A DNA stretch of 64,000 nucleotides from Armatimonas rosea. GTDB lineage: Bacteria; Armatimonadota; Armatimonadia; Armatimonadales; Armatimonadaceae. This document shows, piece after piece, positions 26,049 to 35,273 of the stretch; positions within the stretch are counted from its first letter, which is position 1, and every line of letters starts with the position of its first letter. The DNA is taken from NCBI RefSeq assembly GCF_014202505.1, contig NZ_JACHGW010000001.1, forward strand, positions 1 through 64,000. The letters run 5' to 3'. The position numbers and the translations under genes were made by a program. The notes below the pieces were generated by a model. The model saw only the letters and a list, made by a program, of their open reading frames with translations, had not been told where the DNA came from and made no database searches.

Positions 26049-27257
26049 CTAGAGGCGGCTGACGGTGGCGGCGATATCGATCATGCCCTTGCCGAGGTTG
26101 CCTTTGTAGGCGGGGTTAAACTTATCCACGGAGCGGGCAGAGCTGAGGATCGCGTCTTTGGTGTTGGCAGGAAGAAACTCGGGGTGGAGGGACTGGACCA
26201 GCGCGGCCTCGCCGGTGACAAAGGGCGCGGCAAACGAGGTGCCGGCCCAGGTGGCGTAGCCGCCGCTCAGGTAGGTGCTGCGAATCTCCACACCGGGCGC
26301 AACCACCGAGACCGAGCGGTTGTAGTTGGAGAACGGGGCCTTGATATTGTTGCTGTCCACGGCCCCCACGACAACCACTTCCTTGCGCGACGACGGGTAC
26401 TGGGTCTCGCTGGTGCCGTTGTTGCCTGCGGCGACAATGCAGGTCATCCCCGCCGCCTCGGCAGCGTCCATGGCATCGTCGATTGTCTTGGAGCGCACCG
26501 ACGAGGTCAGGCTGAGGTTGGCGACCTTTGCGCCGCTCCGCAGTGCGTACTGAATCCCCTTGGCAACATTGAGTGCGCTCCCGAGCCCATCGGCGTTGAG
26601 CACACGAATCGGGAGGATCTGGGCATCGGGGGCGATCCGGGCGATGATCCCGGCGACCATGGTCCCGTGCCCCATCGCGGCGTTGGTTAGCCCGTCGTAG
26701 GACTCACCGGGGAGGTACGCCGGGTTGAGGACGTTCATTCCCAGTAGGCAGTGGCCCTGGAGGAGCGGGTGCGATGTGTCCAGGCCCGTGTCTAACACGG
26801 CAACCAGCACGCCCGCGCCCCGGGTTCGCGCCTGCGCCAGCCCCAGGTTGACCTGTCGTAGCGGGCTGGAGTCGGTGTAGACCCCGAGCGGCGCGGTCCA
26901 CTGGGCCAAAAACCCCGCATCGGCGGCGGCAAAATCGAAGGCAAGATGGACCGGGTCGCCCTTGATCTCCGGGTTGAGCAAGAACGTATCCACCTCGGCA
27001 AAGACCAAGCGCGAGTCGGTGTTGAGGAGCGTGGCAAAGCTCGCCTCGGTCTGGCCTGCGGGCACGGTCAGGCTATAGACCGCAGTCCCCGGCACCTGGT
27101 CGTCCACTTTTACCCGGTAGGTATTGGCGATCGCGCTAATCGAGACCCCTGGCTTGGTCTTCACCAGGACATGCCCTAGGATAGTTCCATCCGCCCACCC
27201 CATGCGCGCGAGGAGCAGGAGAAAACTCAGTGTAAGAATTGCCTTAAGTACGTTCAT
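26049..27257 (-). CDS. Secreted S8 subtilisin-like serine protease
   Basis: The 402-residue protein has a signal peptide (about 1-22), a propeptide-like inhibitor region (24-95) and a catalytic domain with the full triad: D156 (VLDTG), H197 (GHGTMVAG) and S341 (GTSFAAP), plus oxyanion N279. It should act outside the membrane. It is last in a minus-strand run and begins 25 bases after the TPR-CHAT gene ends, so it is very likely cotranscribed with it. The pairing of a secreted subtilisin with a cytosolic CHAT protease suggests one response with two proteolytic arms. Confidence 0.92.
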   Translation of the reverse strand: MNVLKAILTLSFLLLLARMGWADGTILGHVLVKTKPGVSISAIANTYRVKVDDQVPGTAVYSLTVPAGQTEASFATLLNTDSRLVFAEVDTFLLNPEIKGDPVHLAFDFAAADAGFLAQWTAPLGVYTDSSPLRQVNLGLAQARTRGAGVLVAVLDTGLDTSHPLLQGHCLLGMNVLNPAYLPGESYDGLTNAAMGHGTMVAGIIARIAPDAQILPIRVLNADGLGSALNVAKGIQYALRSGAKVANLSLTSSVRSKTIDDAMDAAEAAGMTCIVAAGNNGTSETQYPSSRKEVVVVGAVDSNNIKAPFSNYNRSVSVVAPGVEIRSTYLSGGYATWAGTSFAAPFVTGEAALVQSLHPEFLPANTKDAILSSARSVDKFNPAYKGNLGKGMIDIAATVSRL

Positions 27258-27282
27258 TGTTCTTTACCATTCTGACCGGTGG

Positions 27283-29958
27283 CTACCGCGAGCCGATCAC
27301 ACAAAACGGTGCCCAGTAGTACGGGTGCGGAAGCTCCGCACGTAGCGTTGTCTGTGCACGACGAAGCGCGGCGCTGGGGGTCTCCCCCGCCAGCAGTGCC
27401 TCATAAAACAACCCCATCAGCCGCGCCGTCGCGGTATCGTCGGCGGGCCAGAGGCTCACCGCCAGGGACTTGACCCCTGCGGCCAAGAAGCCCCGCACCA
27501 GCCCAAAGAGCTCGTCACCGGGCGCCACATCCGAGACCCCGGTCCGGCAGGCCGAGAGCGTGACCAGCTCGGCGTCCAGGCGCATCCCATAGAGATCGCG
27601 CGCCAGCAGCCAGCCATCGGCGAAGCGCAGGCCGGAGAAGAGCGGGTTGTCGGCGCGGAAGAGGCCGTGGGTCGCCAGGTGGAGCAGGCGCTTGCCGGGG
27701 GCGTGCTGCAGGAAGGTCGCCAGGGTCGCCTCCGGCCCACAGACCGAGATCGCATCGGGGAGGAGCGCGGTGAGCTGCGCCAGCTCCTGGGCCACCTGGG
27801 CGATTCCGGGCTCGGGAACCCCCAAGAGGAGCAGGCGATTGTCGAGCGCGAGGCGGGGCCGCTGCTGGAGCGTGTGCCAGAGCGAGGCGCTGGGGGCCAG
27901 GGTCAGCTCCCAGCGCTCCAGCGCCGGGCCGGTGCCATCGTGGAGCGCGTGGAACGGCACCCGGTGCAGGGGGCCTTGCGGGACGATCACCAGCTGCGTG
28001 ATACCTGTCAGCGGCCCCAGCGGTCGCAGGAGCTGGTCGTAGAGGAGCCCGAGGACCTGCTGAATCCCCGCTTGTGGCAGCGACTCTCCCCCGTGCTCGG
28101 CATCGGTGGCGGCGGTCTGGAGGTAGAAGCGCAGGCGGCGCAGGTTTGTCTCCAGCGCCGCGGTCGTGCAGAGGTGCGCGACAAAGCGCACGCCCTGGGT
28201 TGTCAGGACAAAGGCCCCCAGCTCTCCCCGGTGCAGGTAGTACTCCACCAAGCACTGCTCTGGACACAGGCTCTGGGCGAGAAGCGCGATAGGAACGGTC
28301 GGGGCGAGGGCACTGGCGCTGGCGGGCTGGCTGAGCTCAGCCTCGCGCAGGAGCTGGCGGTAGGAGTGCTCCAGGCCCTTGAGCTGCCCCGCGCTGGCTA
28401 GAGTCAGGCGGCGCGCCTCGCTGTCGCCTAGGACAATCTCACGGTGGTAGGCCCGGCTGAGCTGTGCCCGGAGCGCGCTCAAGCGGCCCTGGAGCTCTTG
28501 GGGCAGCACGGGGACACTCTCCTCCACCGCGGCCAGAACACGCTCCAGCAGGAGCCGGGAGCGAGAGCGCTCGACTTGCTCCAGTGCCTCGGCGACACTC
28601 TCGGGGGTTCCCTGCTCCAGCAAGAGCGCCACCAGCGCCTCGTAGACCCCGAGCTTGTCTTGTAGGAAGGCTGTGTGGAAGTCCTCCTGTGCCAGGTGGC
28701 CCCGGACGGTCTCCAGCGCCGCGACACTGGCACGCAGGTAGCGCAGGGCGGTGCGGGTCTTTCCTGCGGCCGCGGCATGGTTTCCAAGGGCGAGCAGGGC
28801 CCGGCACTCCAGCCAGCCGCGCCCGGTCTGCTGCGCGGTGCGCCGGACGCGCTGGAGGCGCCCTGGCTGGCTGGGGCCGAGCGTATCCAGCACGAGCGCT
28901 GCCTCCGCCGCCCAGCCTTGGAGGCCTGCCTGAGCGAAGGCGCGCGCCGCGGCTCGGGCCATGCGCCGGGCCTCATCGGCTTGGCCTTGGAGCAAGGCGA
29001 GGCGAGCCCGCAGGAGCTGGGCATGGGCACGCTGGGGCGCGACCTGCTGTTGCTCGAAGATCGCCTCTGCCCGGTTCAGGTCCGCGCTCGTCTCCGGTGC
29101 CAGCGGCTGGGTCGCGGCGCGCCCGAGACGGGCGCGGGCCTCGTCGTAGTCGAGGGGGAGTTCGACAAAGACCGCCAGCGCCTGCTCGTAGCACTCGCGT
29201 GCCTCGGGGGCCAGGTTCAGGGTTCGGTAGACATCGCCCGCATCGATCGCGTAGCGTGCCGCATCGTGGAGCCGCCCCTGCTCCGCAAAGCGCGCCCGCG
29301 CCTGGTTCAGCGCCGCCAGCGCCGCCACCGAGCGCCCGGAGACATGGTGCACAAAGCCGATATTGGCCTCGACTGTCGCGGCCTCGACAAGCTGCTCGGT
29401 CTCTAAGAACGCCGCCCGTGCCTGCTCGTAGAGGGCCAGGGCCTCGTCGGTGCGGTCAAGAAACGTCAGGGCGAGCGCGGTATTGGTCCAGACATGGGGC
29501 AGGAGAAACGCAGCGTTGGCCGAGCTTGCGAAGCGCTCTGCGGCCCGCTCGAAGCAGGCCAGTGCCTCGGCATAGCGGTCCCGGCGGTAGTGCAGGCCCC
29601 CGAGATTGAAGACTACTTTTGCTGCGGCCTCGCTCGCCCCAACAGCCTGGAGCGCGCTCTCCAGCGCCAGTGCCAGCGCCTCGGCCTCGTCGTAGCGGCC
29701 CAGCATCCCCAGAGAGTCGATACTTCCCACCTGCACGAGCGCCGCCTGGGTTGTGTCCCCAAGGGCATAGGCGAGCGCGGCGGCGGCGGAGAAGGCCTCG
29801 ACAGCCTCGGCGTGGCGGGAGAGCGCGCGCAGTGCTTGCCCACGGATGCGGTGGGCAAGCGGTGTCGCCTCCACGCCCAAGGCCTCGTCGGCGAGGCGGA
29901 GCGTCGCCGCAGGGTCCGTGGAGAGGAGCCCCAGCGCCTGCTGTAGCAGCTCGCTCAC
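27283..29958 (-). CDS. TPR-CHAT caspase-like protease
   Basis: The 891-residue cytosolic protein has about 20 TPR-like helices pairs over residues 1-480, a helical linker (480-600) and a C-terminal CHAT domain (about 610-891). The caspase dyad is intact: H764 in LHLATHG and C804 in TLSACRTG. CHAT proteases are activated by partners bound to the TPR part and cut specific proteins; in type III-E CRISPR the TPR-CHAT protein cuts an anti-sigma-like partner. Here the GTG start overlaps the stop of a zinc-finger anti-sigma-like gene (GTGA). That gene product is the obvious first candidate substrate. Confidence 0.92.
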   Translation of the reverse strand: MSELLQQALGLLSTDPAATLRLADEALGVEATPLAHRIRGQALRALSRHAEAVEAFSAAAALAYALGDTTQAALVQVGSIDSLGMLGRYDEAEALALALESALQAVGASEAAAKVVFNLGGLHYRRDRYAEALACFERAAERFASSANAAFLLPHVWTNTALALTFLDRTDEALALYEQARAAFLETEQLVEAATVEANIGFVHHVSGRSVAALAALNQARARFAEQGRLHDAARYAIDAGDVYRTLNLAPEARECYEQALAVFVELPLDYDEARARLGRAATQPLAPETSADLNRAEAIFEQQQVAPQRAHAQLLRARLALLQGQADEARRMARAAARAFAQAGLQGWAAEAALVLDTLGPSQPGRLQRVRRTAQQTGRGWLECRALLALGNHAAAAGKTRTALRYLRASVAALETVRGHLAQEDFHTAFLQDKLGVYEALVALLLEQGTPESVAEALEQVERSRSRLLLERVLAAVEESVPVLPQELQGRLSALRAQLSRAYHREIVLGDSEARRLTLASAGQLKGLEHSYRQLLREAELSQPASASALAPTVPIALLAQSLCPEQCLVEYYLHRGELGAFVLTTQGVRFVAHLCTTAALETNLRRLRFYLQTAATDAEHGGESLPQAGIQQVLGLLYDQLLRPLGPLTGITQLVIVPQGPLHRVPFHALHDGTGPALERWELTLAPSASLWHTLQQRPRLALDNRLLLLGVPEPGIAQVAQELAQLTALLPDAISVCGPEATLATFLQHAPGKRLLHLATHGLFRADNPLFSGLRFADGWLLARDLYGMRLDAELVTLSACRTGVSDVAPGDELFGLVRGFLAAGVKSLAVSLWPADDTATARLMGLFYEALLAGETPSAALRRAQTTLRAELPHPYYWAPFCVIGSR

Positions 29959-30563
29959 ACCCCCTCCAGCGTGAGCTCGGGGACGAGCAGCTCGGTGTTG
30001 GGGAGGCGCACGGCGAGGCGGTAGGTTCCCGCCGCCACGGCCCCAAAGTGGAACTCCTGGTTCTCGGTGTGGGCGGTCTGGGCGTTGCCTTGCGCTCCCA
30101 CCATCAGCACCGCCTCGGGGGAGAGAAAGTCTTGGGTCGCGCGGTCGTAGACCTGACCAATCAGGTACCAGGGCTCCACGGCCTCCACCTCGGTCGCCTC
30201 GGCCCAGAGCCGAATCTCGTACTCGCCCGCATCGTAGCGTAGCTGAATGCCTTCGTCGCTGCCCCGTGCTCCCACGGCCTGCTGCAGGCGGGTATCGCGC
30301 AGGAGCGTGGCGATCCAGAGAGGCCGCTCGCGTGCCTCCAGCCGTGCCGCGGCTAGCTCCCGAAGCGCCCGCCGGGTTGTCTCAGCCAGGCCAGGAGCCG
30401 CTACCTGAGAGAACGCCGCCAGCGTCCGCCCAATCCAAGCCTGCTGCGCCGTGCACGCCGCGCAGCCACTCTCCAGGTGTGCCTGAAGCTCCGCCGCACG
30501 CGCGGGGGTTGTGCGCGTCTCGGCTAGGTCGAGCCAGTCTTGTAGGGAAGGACAGTGTGTCAT
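29955..30563 (-). CDS. Soluble zinc-finger anti-sigma-like protein
   Basis: The 202-residue protein has an N-terminal zinc-binding anti-sigma (zf-HC2-like) motif with C4, H29, C34 and C37 (HLESGCAAC). A middle helical region (45-100) follows, then a C-terminal beta domain (105-202) that reads like an Ig or carboxypeptidase-regulatory fold (GTYRLAVRLP near the end). No membrane helix is present, so the usual membrane signalling route is absent. It is encoded directly before the TPR-CHAT gene and downstream of an ECF sigma gene. Both contexts fit a sigma inhibitor controlled by proteolysis. Confidence 0.75.
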   Translation of the reverse strand: MTHCPSLQDWLDLAETRTTPARAAELQAHLESGCAACTAQQAWIGRTLAAFSQVAAPGLAETTRRALRELAAARLEARERPLWIATLLRDTRLQQAVGARGSDEGIQLRYDAGEYEIRLWAEATEVEAVEPWYLIGQVYDRATQDFLSPEAVLMVGAQGNAQTAHTENQEFHFGAVAAGTYRLAVRLPNTELLVPELTLEGV

Positions 30564-30659
30564 AGGGTTAGTATTCCCGCGGATCGGTTTAAAGAATGCA
30601 TCTCTACCTCGAAGAAATACACTCGGGTCAATTTATTTGTGCGGACCGGGCCTGCACCA

Positions 30660-30705
30660 ACGATCAAGTGATGCAGCTCCCTGAGAAGCTGCACCACTTG
30701 ATCGT
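30660..30705. terminator. Long two-stage hairpin between HAF and anti-sigma genes
   Basis: The outer arms ACGATCAAGTG (30660-30670) and CACTTGATCGT (30695-30705) and the inner arms TGCAGCT (30672-30678) and AGCTGCA (30687-30693) give 18 paired bases with a one- to two-base interruption. It lies 24 bases after the HAF stop on the minus strand. No T tract follows, so it may be a terminator, an attenuator or an RNA stability element. Confidence 0.6.
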
Positions 30706-30728
30706 CTTCCACCAGCCCACCAAGGAGC

Positions 30729-33206
30729 TTAGCGGAAGTTTGCGGTTACCGACGTGTCCTTGGTGATGGTCACCGCGATGGGATTCGTGGTTCCCGAGAC
30801 CGCTCCAGACCAGCCCAGCCAGGGGGAGCCTGAGGCGGGAGTGGCGGTCAGGGTGACCACGGTTCCGGGAGCGTAGGTGCTGGCCGCGGGGCTTGCCGTG
30901 ATGGTTCCCTTGCCGTTGGTCACCAGGGTCAGCTTGTACTTGGTGGTGCTACCACCACCGCCGCCGCCTCCACCGCTGTTTCCTCCCAGACCGGTCTTGA
31001 TGGTAACCGCCATGCTTGCCTGTCCTCCCACCGAGTTCCAGACAGTGACCGTTGTCGGCGGGGTGTCGAGGAGGATCGAGCCCTTGAAGACTCCCAGCTC
31101 AAACTGCATCGTCCCGAAGGGGCCATTGGCATCGCCGTAGGTCAGGACACTGTTGGCGTAGGTGGTGGTTGCCTGCACCTTGAGCATCTTCGTGTCGAGC
31201 ATGTAGTCCGCCTGGGTGATCACGACCGTGGGGATAGGGACCACAAAGACGGTTGCGCTAACTGTGGAGCCGTTGTAGGTCGCCTTCAGGGTGACGCCCT
31301 TGCGGCCTGGAACCACGACCGTGGTCGCGTTGATTGTCGTGCTGTAGGTGCCGTAGGGGACGGTCACCGTTGCGGGAACCTGCAGGGTCGCGGGGTCGCT
31401 GCTGGTGAGGGTAATGACCGCACCGGCCGCCGCACGGGGGAAGTTATTGAGCGTGACCGTCACGGGCATGGTCTGACCGCCCACGGTCTCGGGGCCGCTC
31501 ACACTGCTCAGCGCGACAACGGGGGCAGGGCTCAGGGTAACACTCCCCGAGATCGTGGTTCCTCCCATGGTCGCGGTGATCGGAACCACGGTAGTGGTCG
31601 TGACCGATGCCGTGGTGATGGCAAAGCTCAGGGTCGTATAGCCCTGGAGGAAGTTCAAGGCCGCCGGGACACTCACCAGCGACGGGTTCCCGCTGGTCAG
31701 GGCCACACTCGCTCCGCCCAGCTGGGCAGGAATATTGAGCGAGGCGGTTCCCGTGGTGTTGAAGCCGCCCTCCACCGGGTTGGCCACCAGCGATGCCAGC
31801 TTGACCACGGGGGTGAGGGTCAGTGCGGTCGCGCGGCTCACGGTTCCATCGGTGGCGTAGAGCTTCAGGCTCGCCGGTGTTGTCAGCGTGGCACCATCCG
31901 TCGGTACATTAAAGGTCGCGGTGGTCTCGCCCTCAGGGATGACAATCGAGGCGGGAGTGGGCACCAGAGCGGTCGCGGTGCTCAGGAACTGGATACTCAC
32001 GCCGCCCGCAGGAGCAGGGCTACCAAGTGTCACCTGGCCTTGGAGTGTCGTGCCGGGGGCGACATTGGCCTGGTCCAGGGTGAGCGAGGCCAGCTGCACG
32101 GGAGCCGGAGCGCCCGGTGCAAAGACCACGGCGATGGCACCTGCGGGGATCGCGAGGCCGTAGGGATGCGCTCCGTTGTAGGCGTAGCCCACGACATTGC
32201 CATTGGCGTCGATTCCCGTCGCCACGGCGTTGGTGTAGCCGGCGGGTAGGAACTGGTTCAGGTCGATCACGCTCTCGGGCGTCCCCGTCCACAGCAGGGC
32301 ATGGCGCACCGAGCCCGCCGTGTTGGCGGCCCCGACCCAGCCCTCGCCCACTTGCTTGTCGCCGCTCAGCGATGTGATCTTCGAGTCGGTGTAGGCGCTG
32401 GGGTGCAGATCGACCACGCTGGAGGCGCTGCCGCTCCAGAGAAGCGCGTGCTGGTGGCTGGTTCCCAGGGCGATATAGCCCCAGCCGCCCTGCTGCGTAC
32501 CATTCGTACAGCTCGCCTCCGAGGCATCGTAGCCGACCGGGTGCAGGTCCACGGCGCTCGCGGCGGTCCCTGCCCAGCGCATGGCGTGGCTGGTCGTGTG
32601 GTAGCCCGCCGCATCGCCGTCCGGGTAGGCAAGCGACGAGACATACCCTACCTCCTCGTTGTCGTCGCAGCCGAGGGCGCGGGAGAAGGGATAGGCAGAG
32701 ATCGGGTGGAGGTCCACCGCGCTCGCCGCAGAGTCGTGCCAGCACATGGCATGGGAGGCGGTGACAAAGTAGACCTGGTTCTGGGCATAGCCGACCTGCT
32801 TGTGGTTGCGCACCCCGAGGCAGTAGGAGAACATGTAGCCGCTAGGGTTCAGGTCCGCGTACGAGGACGACGAGCCATTCCAGACCAAGGCATGCACGCC
32901 TCCGCTGAGGCTGGAGTAGCCCCAGCCACCCTGCTGCGTGCCATCGGTGCACATGGCCATGGAGTTGTAGTACAGAGCCGGGTTTAGGTCGATGGAGGTC
33001 AGCGCATTGCTCCCCACCGATACCGCATGCGAGGTGCCACCAACCGTGGCGGCCCCGACCTGTGAGCCGCCCGCGGTCCCACTCAGTCGCCCTGAGGTAC
33101 TGCCCGCAGGGGTGAGATCGTTGTAGTGATACTCTTGCGCAAAGGTCTGTGCCTGCAGAAGCAGCACACTGACCGTCGCAAGAAGGGTTATCAGAGATTT
33201 CTTCAT
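30729..33206 (-). CDS. Large secreted HAF-repeat protein with beta-sandwich and InlB-type repeat
   Basis: The 825-residue protein has a signal peptide (MKKSL... to about 24) and N-terminal HAF repeats (about 25-330) with WSGSASSVVDLHP-type cores. Several beta-sandwich repeats follow (about 350-680; motifs such as ASLTLDQANVAPGTT). The C-terminal domain ends NPIAVTITKDTSVTANFR, typical of the divergent InlB B-repeat. It is likely surface-exposed or secreted. The start at 33206 is chosen for its signal peptide; the longer frame is not credible. It lies between the sigma gene and the anti-sigma/CHAT genes on the same strand. Confidence 0.85.
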   Translation of the reverse strand: MKKSLITLLATVSVLLLQAQTFAQEYHYNDLTPAGSTSGRLSGTAGGSQVGAATVGGTSHAVSVGSNALTSIDLNPALYYNSMAMCTDGTQQGGWGYSSLSGGVHALVWNGSSSSYADLNPSGYMFSYCLGVRNHKQVGYAQNQVYFVTASHAMCWHDSAASAVDLHPISAYPFSRALGCDDNEEVGYVSSLAYPDGDAAGYHTTSHAMRWAGTAASAVDLHPVGYDASEASCTNGTQQGGWGYIALGTSHQHALLWSGSASSVVDLHPSAYTDSKITSLSGDKQVGEGWVGAANTAGSVRHALLWTGTPESVIDLNQFLPAGYTNAVATGIDANGNVVGYAYNGAHPYGLAIPAGAIAVVFAPGAPAPVQLASLTLDQANVAPGTTLQGQVTLGSPAPAGGVSIQFLSTATALVPTPASIVIPEGETTATFNVPTDGATLTTPASLKLYATDGTVSRATALTLTPVVKLASLVANPVEGGFNTTGTASLNIPAQLGGASVALTSGNPSLVSVPAALNFLQGYTTLSFAITTASVTTTTVVPITATMGGTTISGSVTLSPAPVVALSSVSGPETVGGQTMPVTVTLNNFPRAAAGAVITLTSSDPATLQVPATVTVPYGTYSTTINATTVVVPGRKGVTLKATYNGSTVSATVFVVPIPTVVITQADYMLDTKMLKVQATTTYANSVLTYGDANGPFGTMQFELGVFKGSILLDTPPTTVTVWNSVGGQASMAVTIKTGLGGNSGGGGGGGGSTTKYKLTLVTNGKGTITASPAASTYAPGTVVTLTATPASGSPWLGWSGAVSGTTNPIAVTITKDTSVTANFR

Positions 33207-33390
33207 TGTCTCGTTCTTTCGTTTAAGATTGCAGCTGGGGAGGATGAGTCCCGCCTGTACAGAGGGAGCAAGACACGAGAAAATACACGCACAGGAAAAT
33301 TCTTTTTGTCGGAGATTGTGTGATTGCCCTCGACGGTAAACCTCAGGGCTATGGGACGCTTCGCGCCGCCTCGCTTCGCTCGGAATTCTC

Positions 33391-33421
33391 TTGTACCAAC
33401 GAGCCTCTTTGTACCGACGAG
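33391..33421. promoter_or_regulatory. Paired direct repeats upstream of the HAF gene
   Basis: Two copies of TTGTACC[A/G]ACGAG (33391-33403 and 33409-33421), starts 18 bases apart, lie in the 293-base gap 33207-33499 between the sigma gene and the HAF gene. The pair could be an operator or a sigma recognition region for the HAF promoter. Nothing else firm is visible in this gap beyond a short Gly/Cys-rich chance frame. Confidence 0.4.
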
Positions 33422-33499
33422 GCACAAGGCGGCGGCCAAAGGCCTGGATACCCTCTGGGTAAGCCGGACGTTTATCGTTCTGGCGGCTTTATCACACGA

Positions 33500-34087
33500 T
33501 TAGAAGTCCAGGGTATGGAGGATCTTCTTGAGGCGCTCTAAACACCGCGCACGCTGCGGACCGATACTGCCCACGGGGATTCCGAGGCGCTCGGCGATCA
33601 GGGCATAGGCGAGCGGGGGATCGTCTTTGTAGAGCAGGGTGAGGAGCTCACGGCAGCGCTCCAGGAGCTGGGAGAGCGCCTGGCGCACGAGGTGCTGCTC
33701 CTCCAAGGCGATCACACTCGCCTCGGGGAGGGCGGCGTCTTCGGAGTCCGGGAGCTGCTCCAGCGTGCTGGTCTCGGTCTCGGGGAGCTCGGTGAGGCGG
33801 CGGGTGCGCTGGCGCTGCACGAGGCGCCAGGACTCACGCTTGGCCGTGGTCACCAGCCACGCCGAGAGGCGGCTCTCTTGCTGGAGCTTGTCGACATGGT
33901 TCAGGAGCGCGATAAAGACGGTCTGCGCAACATCCTCCACATCGCTGGCCGAGAGCCCCATCCGGCGCGGGATCGCACAGACCAGCACCTCGTAGCGCGC
34001 CACGAGCAGGTCCCACGCCCGCAGCTCGCCCGCGCGGTAGGCACGCAGGAGCTCAGGGTCGGGGGTCTGGGGGGTAAGGCGGCGCAT
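33500..34087 (-). CDS. ECF-type RNA polymerase sigma factor
   Basis: The 195-residue protein has sigma region 2 (about 15-90; DVEDVAQTVFIALLNHVDKL then SAWLVTTAKRESWRLVQRQ) and a region 4 helix-turn-helix (about 135-190; LAYALIAERLGIPVGSIGPQRARCLERLKKIL), joined by an acidic linker. It has no region 1 or 3, as expected for an ECF factor. It would direct polymerase to a dedicated promoter set. The nearby anti-sigma-like, TPR-CHAT, subtilisin and HAF genes on the same strand are the likely regulon or control circuit. Confidence 0.9.
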   Translation of the reverse strand: MRRLTPQTPDPELLRAYRAGELRAWDLLVARYEVLVCAIPRRMGLSASDVEDVAQTVFIALLNHVDKLQQESRLSAWLVTTAKRESWRLVQRQRTRRLTELPETETSTLEQLPDSEDAALPEASVIALEEQHLVRQALSQLLERCRELLTLLYKDDPPLAYALIAERLGIPVGSIGPQRARCLERLKKILHTLDF

Positions 34088-34161
34088 CTCAACACGTTAT
34101 GCCATAAAAAATTTCTTTTCGCGGGTGTATTTTTACGCTCTGGCTCCCTCTCTGTTGGAGC

Positions 34162-35253
34162 ATGAACGTCAAGCAACTCTTCACCACACTTGCCGTGCTC
34201 TCCCTCTCCGTGATGGCGCACGCACAGACCGCCTACCAGGCAATCGACCTCACTCCCTCGGGAGGCACTGCCGCCGCCAATGGGATCTTTGCCGGGCAGG
34301 CAGCCGGGAGCCTGACTTCCGCGGGCAGCTCCCATGCCGCTCTCTTCTCGCAAGACGGCACCACGCTCGATCTGCACCCTAGCTTTCTGAATACAGCAAC
34401 TGTTGTGGGCCGCTCGACCCTGCTGGCACAGGCCGAGGGCTACCAGGTCGGCTCGGGCACGGGCACCGCGACAAACAACCGCCTCGCCGCGCTCTGCTGG
34501 ACGGGCACTGCGGAGAGCGCATCGGTGCTCTTCGTTCCCTTTGACCACTACGGCGCTCAGGCCAACGCGGTCGGGGGCGGCCAGATTGTGGGGCAGGCGC
34601 AGTCCATCACCACCAAGCGCGAGGTGATCTCCTACGGCCCCCAGCACGCCCTGCTCTGGGACGCGGCCTCGGGCGCGGTGACCGACCTGCATCCCGGCGG
34701 AAATGGCACCGTGGCGCTGGGCGTGGGCGGCGGCAAGCAGGTCGGCTACGAGATTAAGAGCGAGGCAAGCGCGGTGGTCTGGTCAGGGAGCGCACGCTCG
34801 ATGGTCTCCCTCCACCCCGCCCCGTACGACGCGTCGGTGGCCAGCGCAACCGATGGCCTCTCCCAAGTGGGCTACGCCGGGGTCGATGTGCAGATCTATG
34901 TAGAGAAGCGGGGACGGCGCGTGCGCTTCAACTACGCAATGCTCTGGAGCGGCACGGCCACCAGCTTCCAGACCCTGGATTCGTCGTCGTTCCGCGACAC
35001 CTACGCCACAGGAGTCTCGGGGAGCGTGATCTGCGGCACCGGGGCGATTGGGATTCCCACGGGGACGATCACGAGCCGCCATGCCATCGCCTGGACCGGT
35101 GCAAGCCACACCCTCACCGACCTGCATCGCCTGCTCCCCGCCGGCTTTGCCAGCTCCACGGCGACGGGGGTCGATGCCCAGGGCAATATCTCCGGGACCG
35201 CGACCCTGCCCACCGGGGAGCGCCACGCGATTGTCTGGGTGCCCGTTCCTTAG
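34162..35253 (+). CDS. Secreted HAF-repeat protein
   Basis: The 363-residue protein has a signal peptide (cleavage after AHA, about 22), then HAF-type repeats through the whole chain, with cores such as HALLWDAASGAVTDLHPGG and LWSGTATSFQTLD. It ends at an unbroken repeat (ERHAIVWVPVP). No anchor is visible, so it is probably secreted or loosely surface-bound. It diverges from the sigma factor gene across 74 bases, so the two may share control. It is the third HAF protein in the window. The function is unknown. Confidence 0.83.
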   Translation: MNVKQLFTTLAVLSLSVMAHAQTAYQAIDLTPSGGTAAANGIFAGQAAGSLTSAGSSHAALFSQDGTTLDLHPSFLNTATVVGRSTLLAQAEGYQVGSGTGTATNNRLAALCWTGTAESASVLFVPFDHYGAQANAVGGGQIVGQAQSITTKREVISYGPQHALLWDAASGAVTDLHPGGNGTVALGVGGGKQVGYEIKSEASAVVWSGSARSMVSLHPAPYDASVASATDGLSQVGYAGVDVQIYVEKRGRRVRFNYAMLWSGTATSFQTLDSSSFRDTYATGVSGSVICGTGAIGIPTGTITSRHAIAWTGASHTLTDLHRLLPAGFASSTATGVDAQGNISGTATLPTGERHAIVWVPVP

Positions 35254-35273
35254 AAGGCGATACAATGGGGGCG

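Noticed and set aside
26049-34087. The CHAT region as part of a type III-E CRISPR locus
   Set aside because: No cas gene or CRISPR array is present anywhere in the window; the likeness is limited to the TPR-CHAT/sigma arm.
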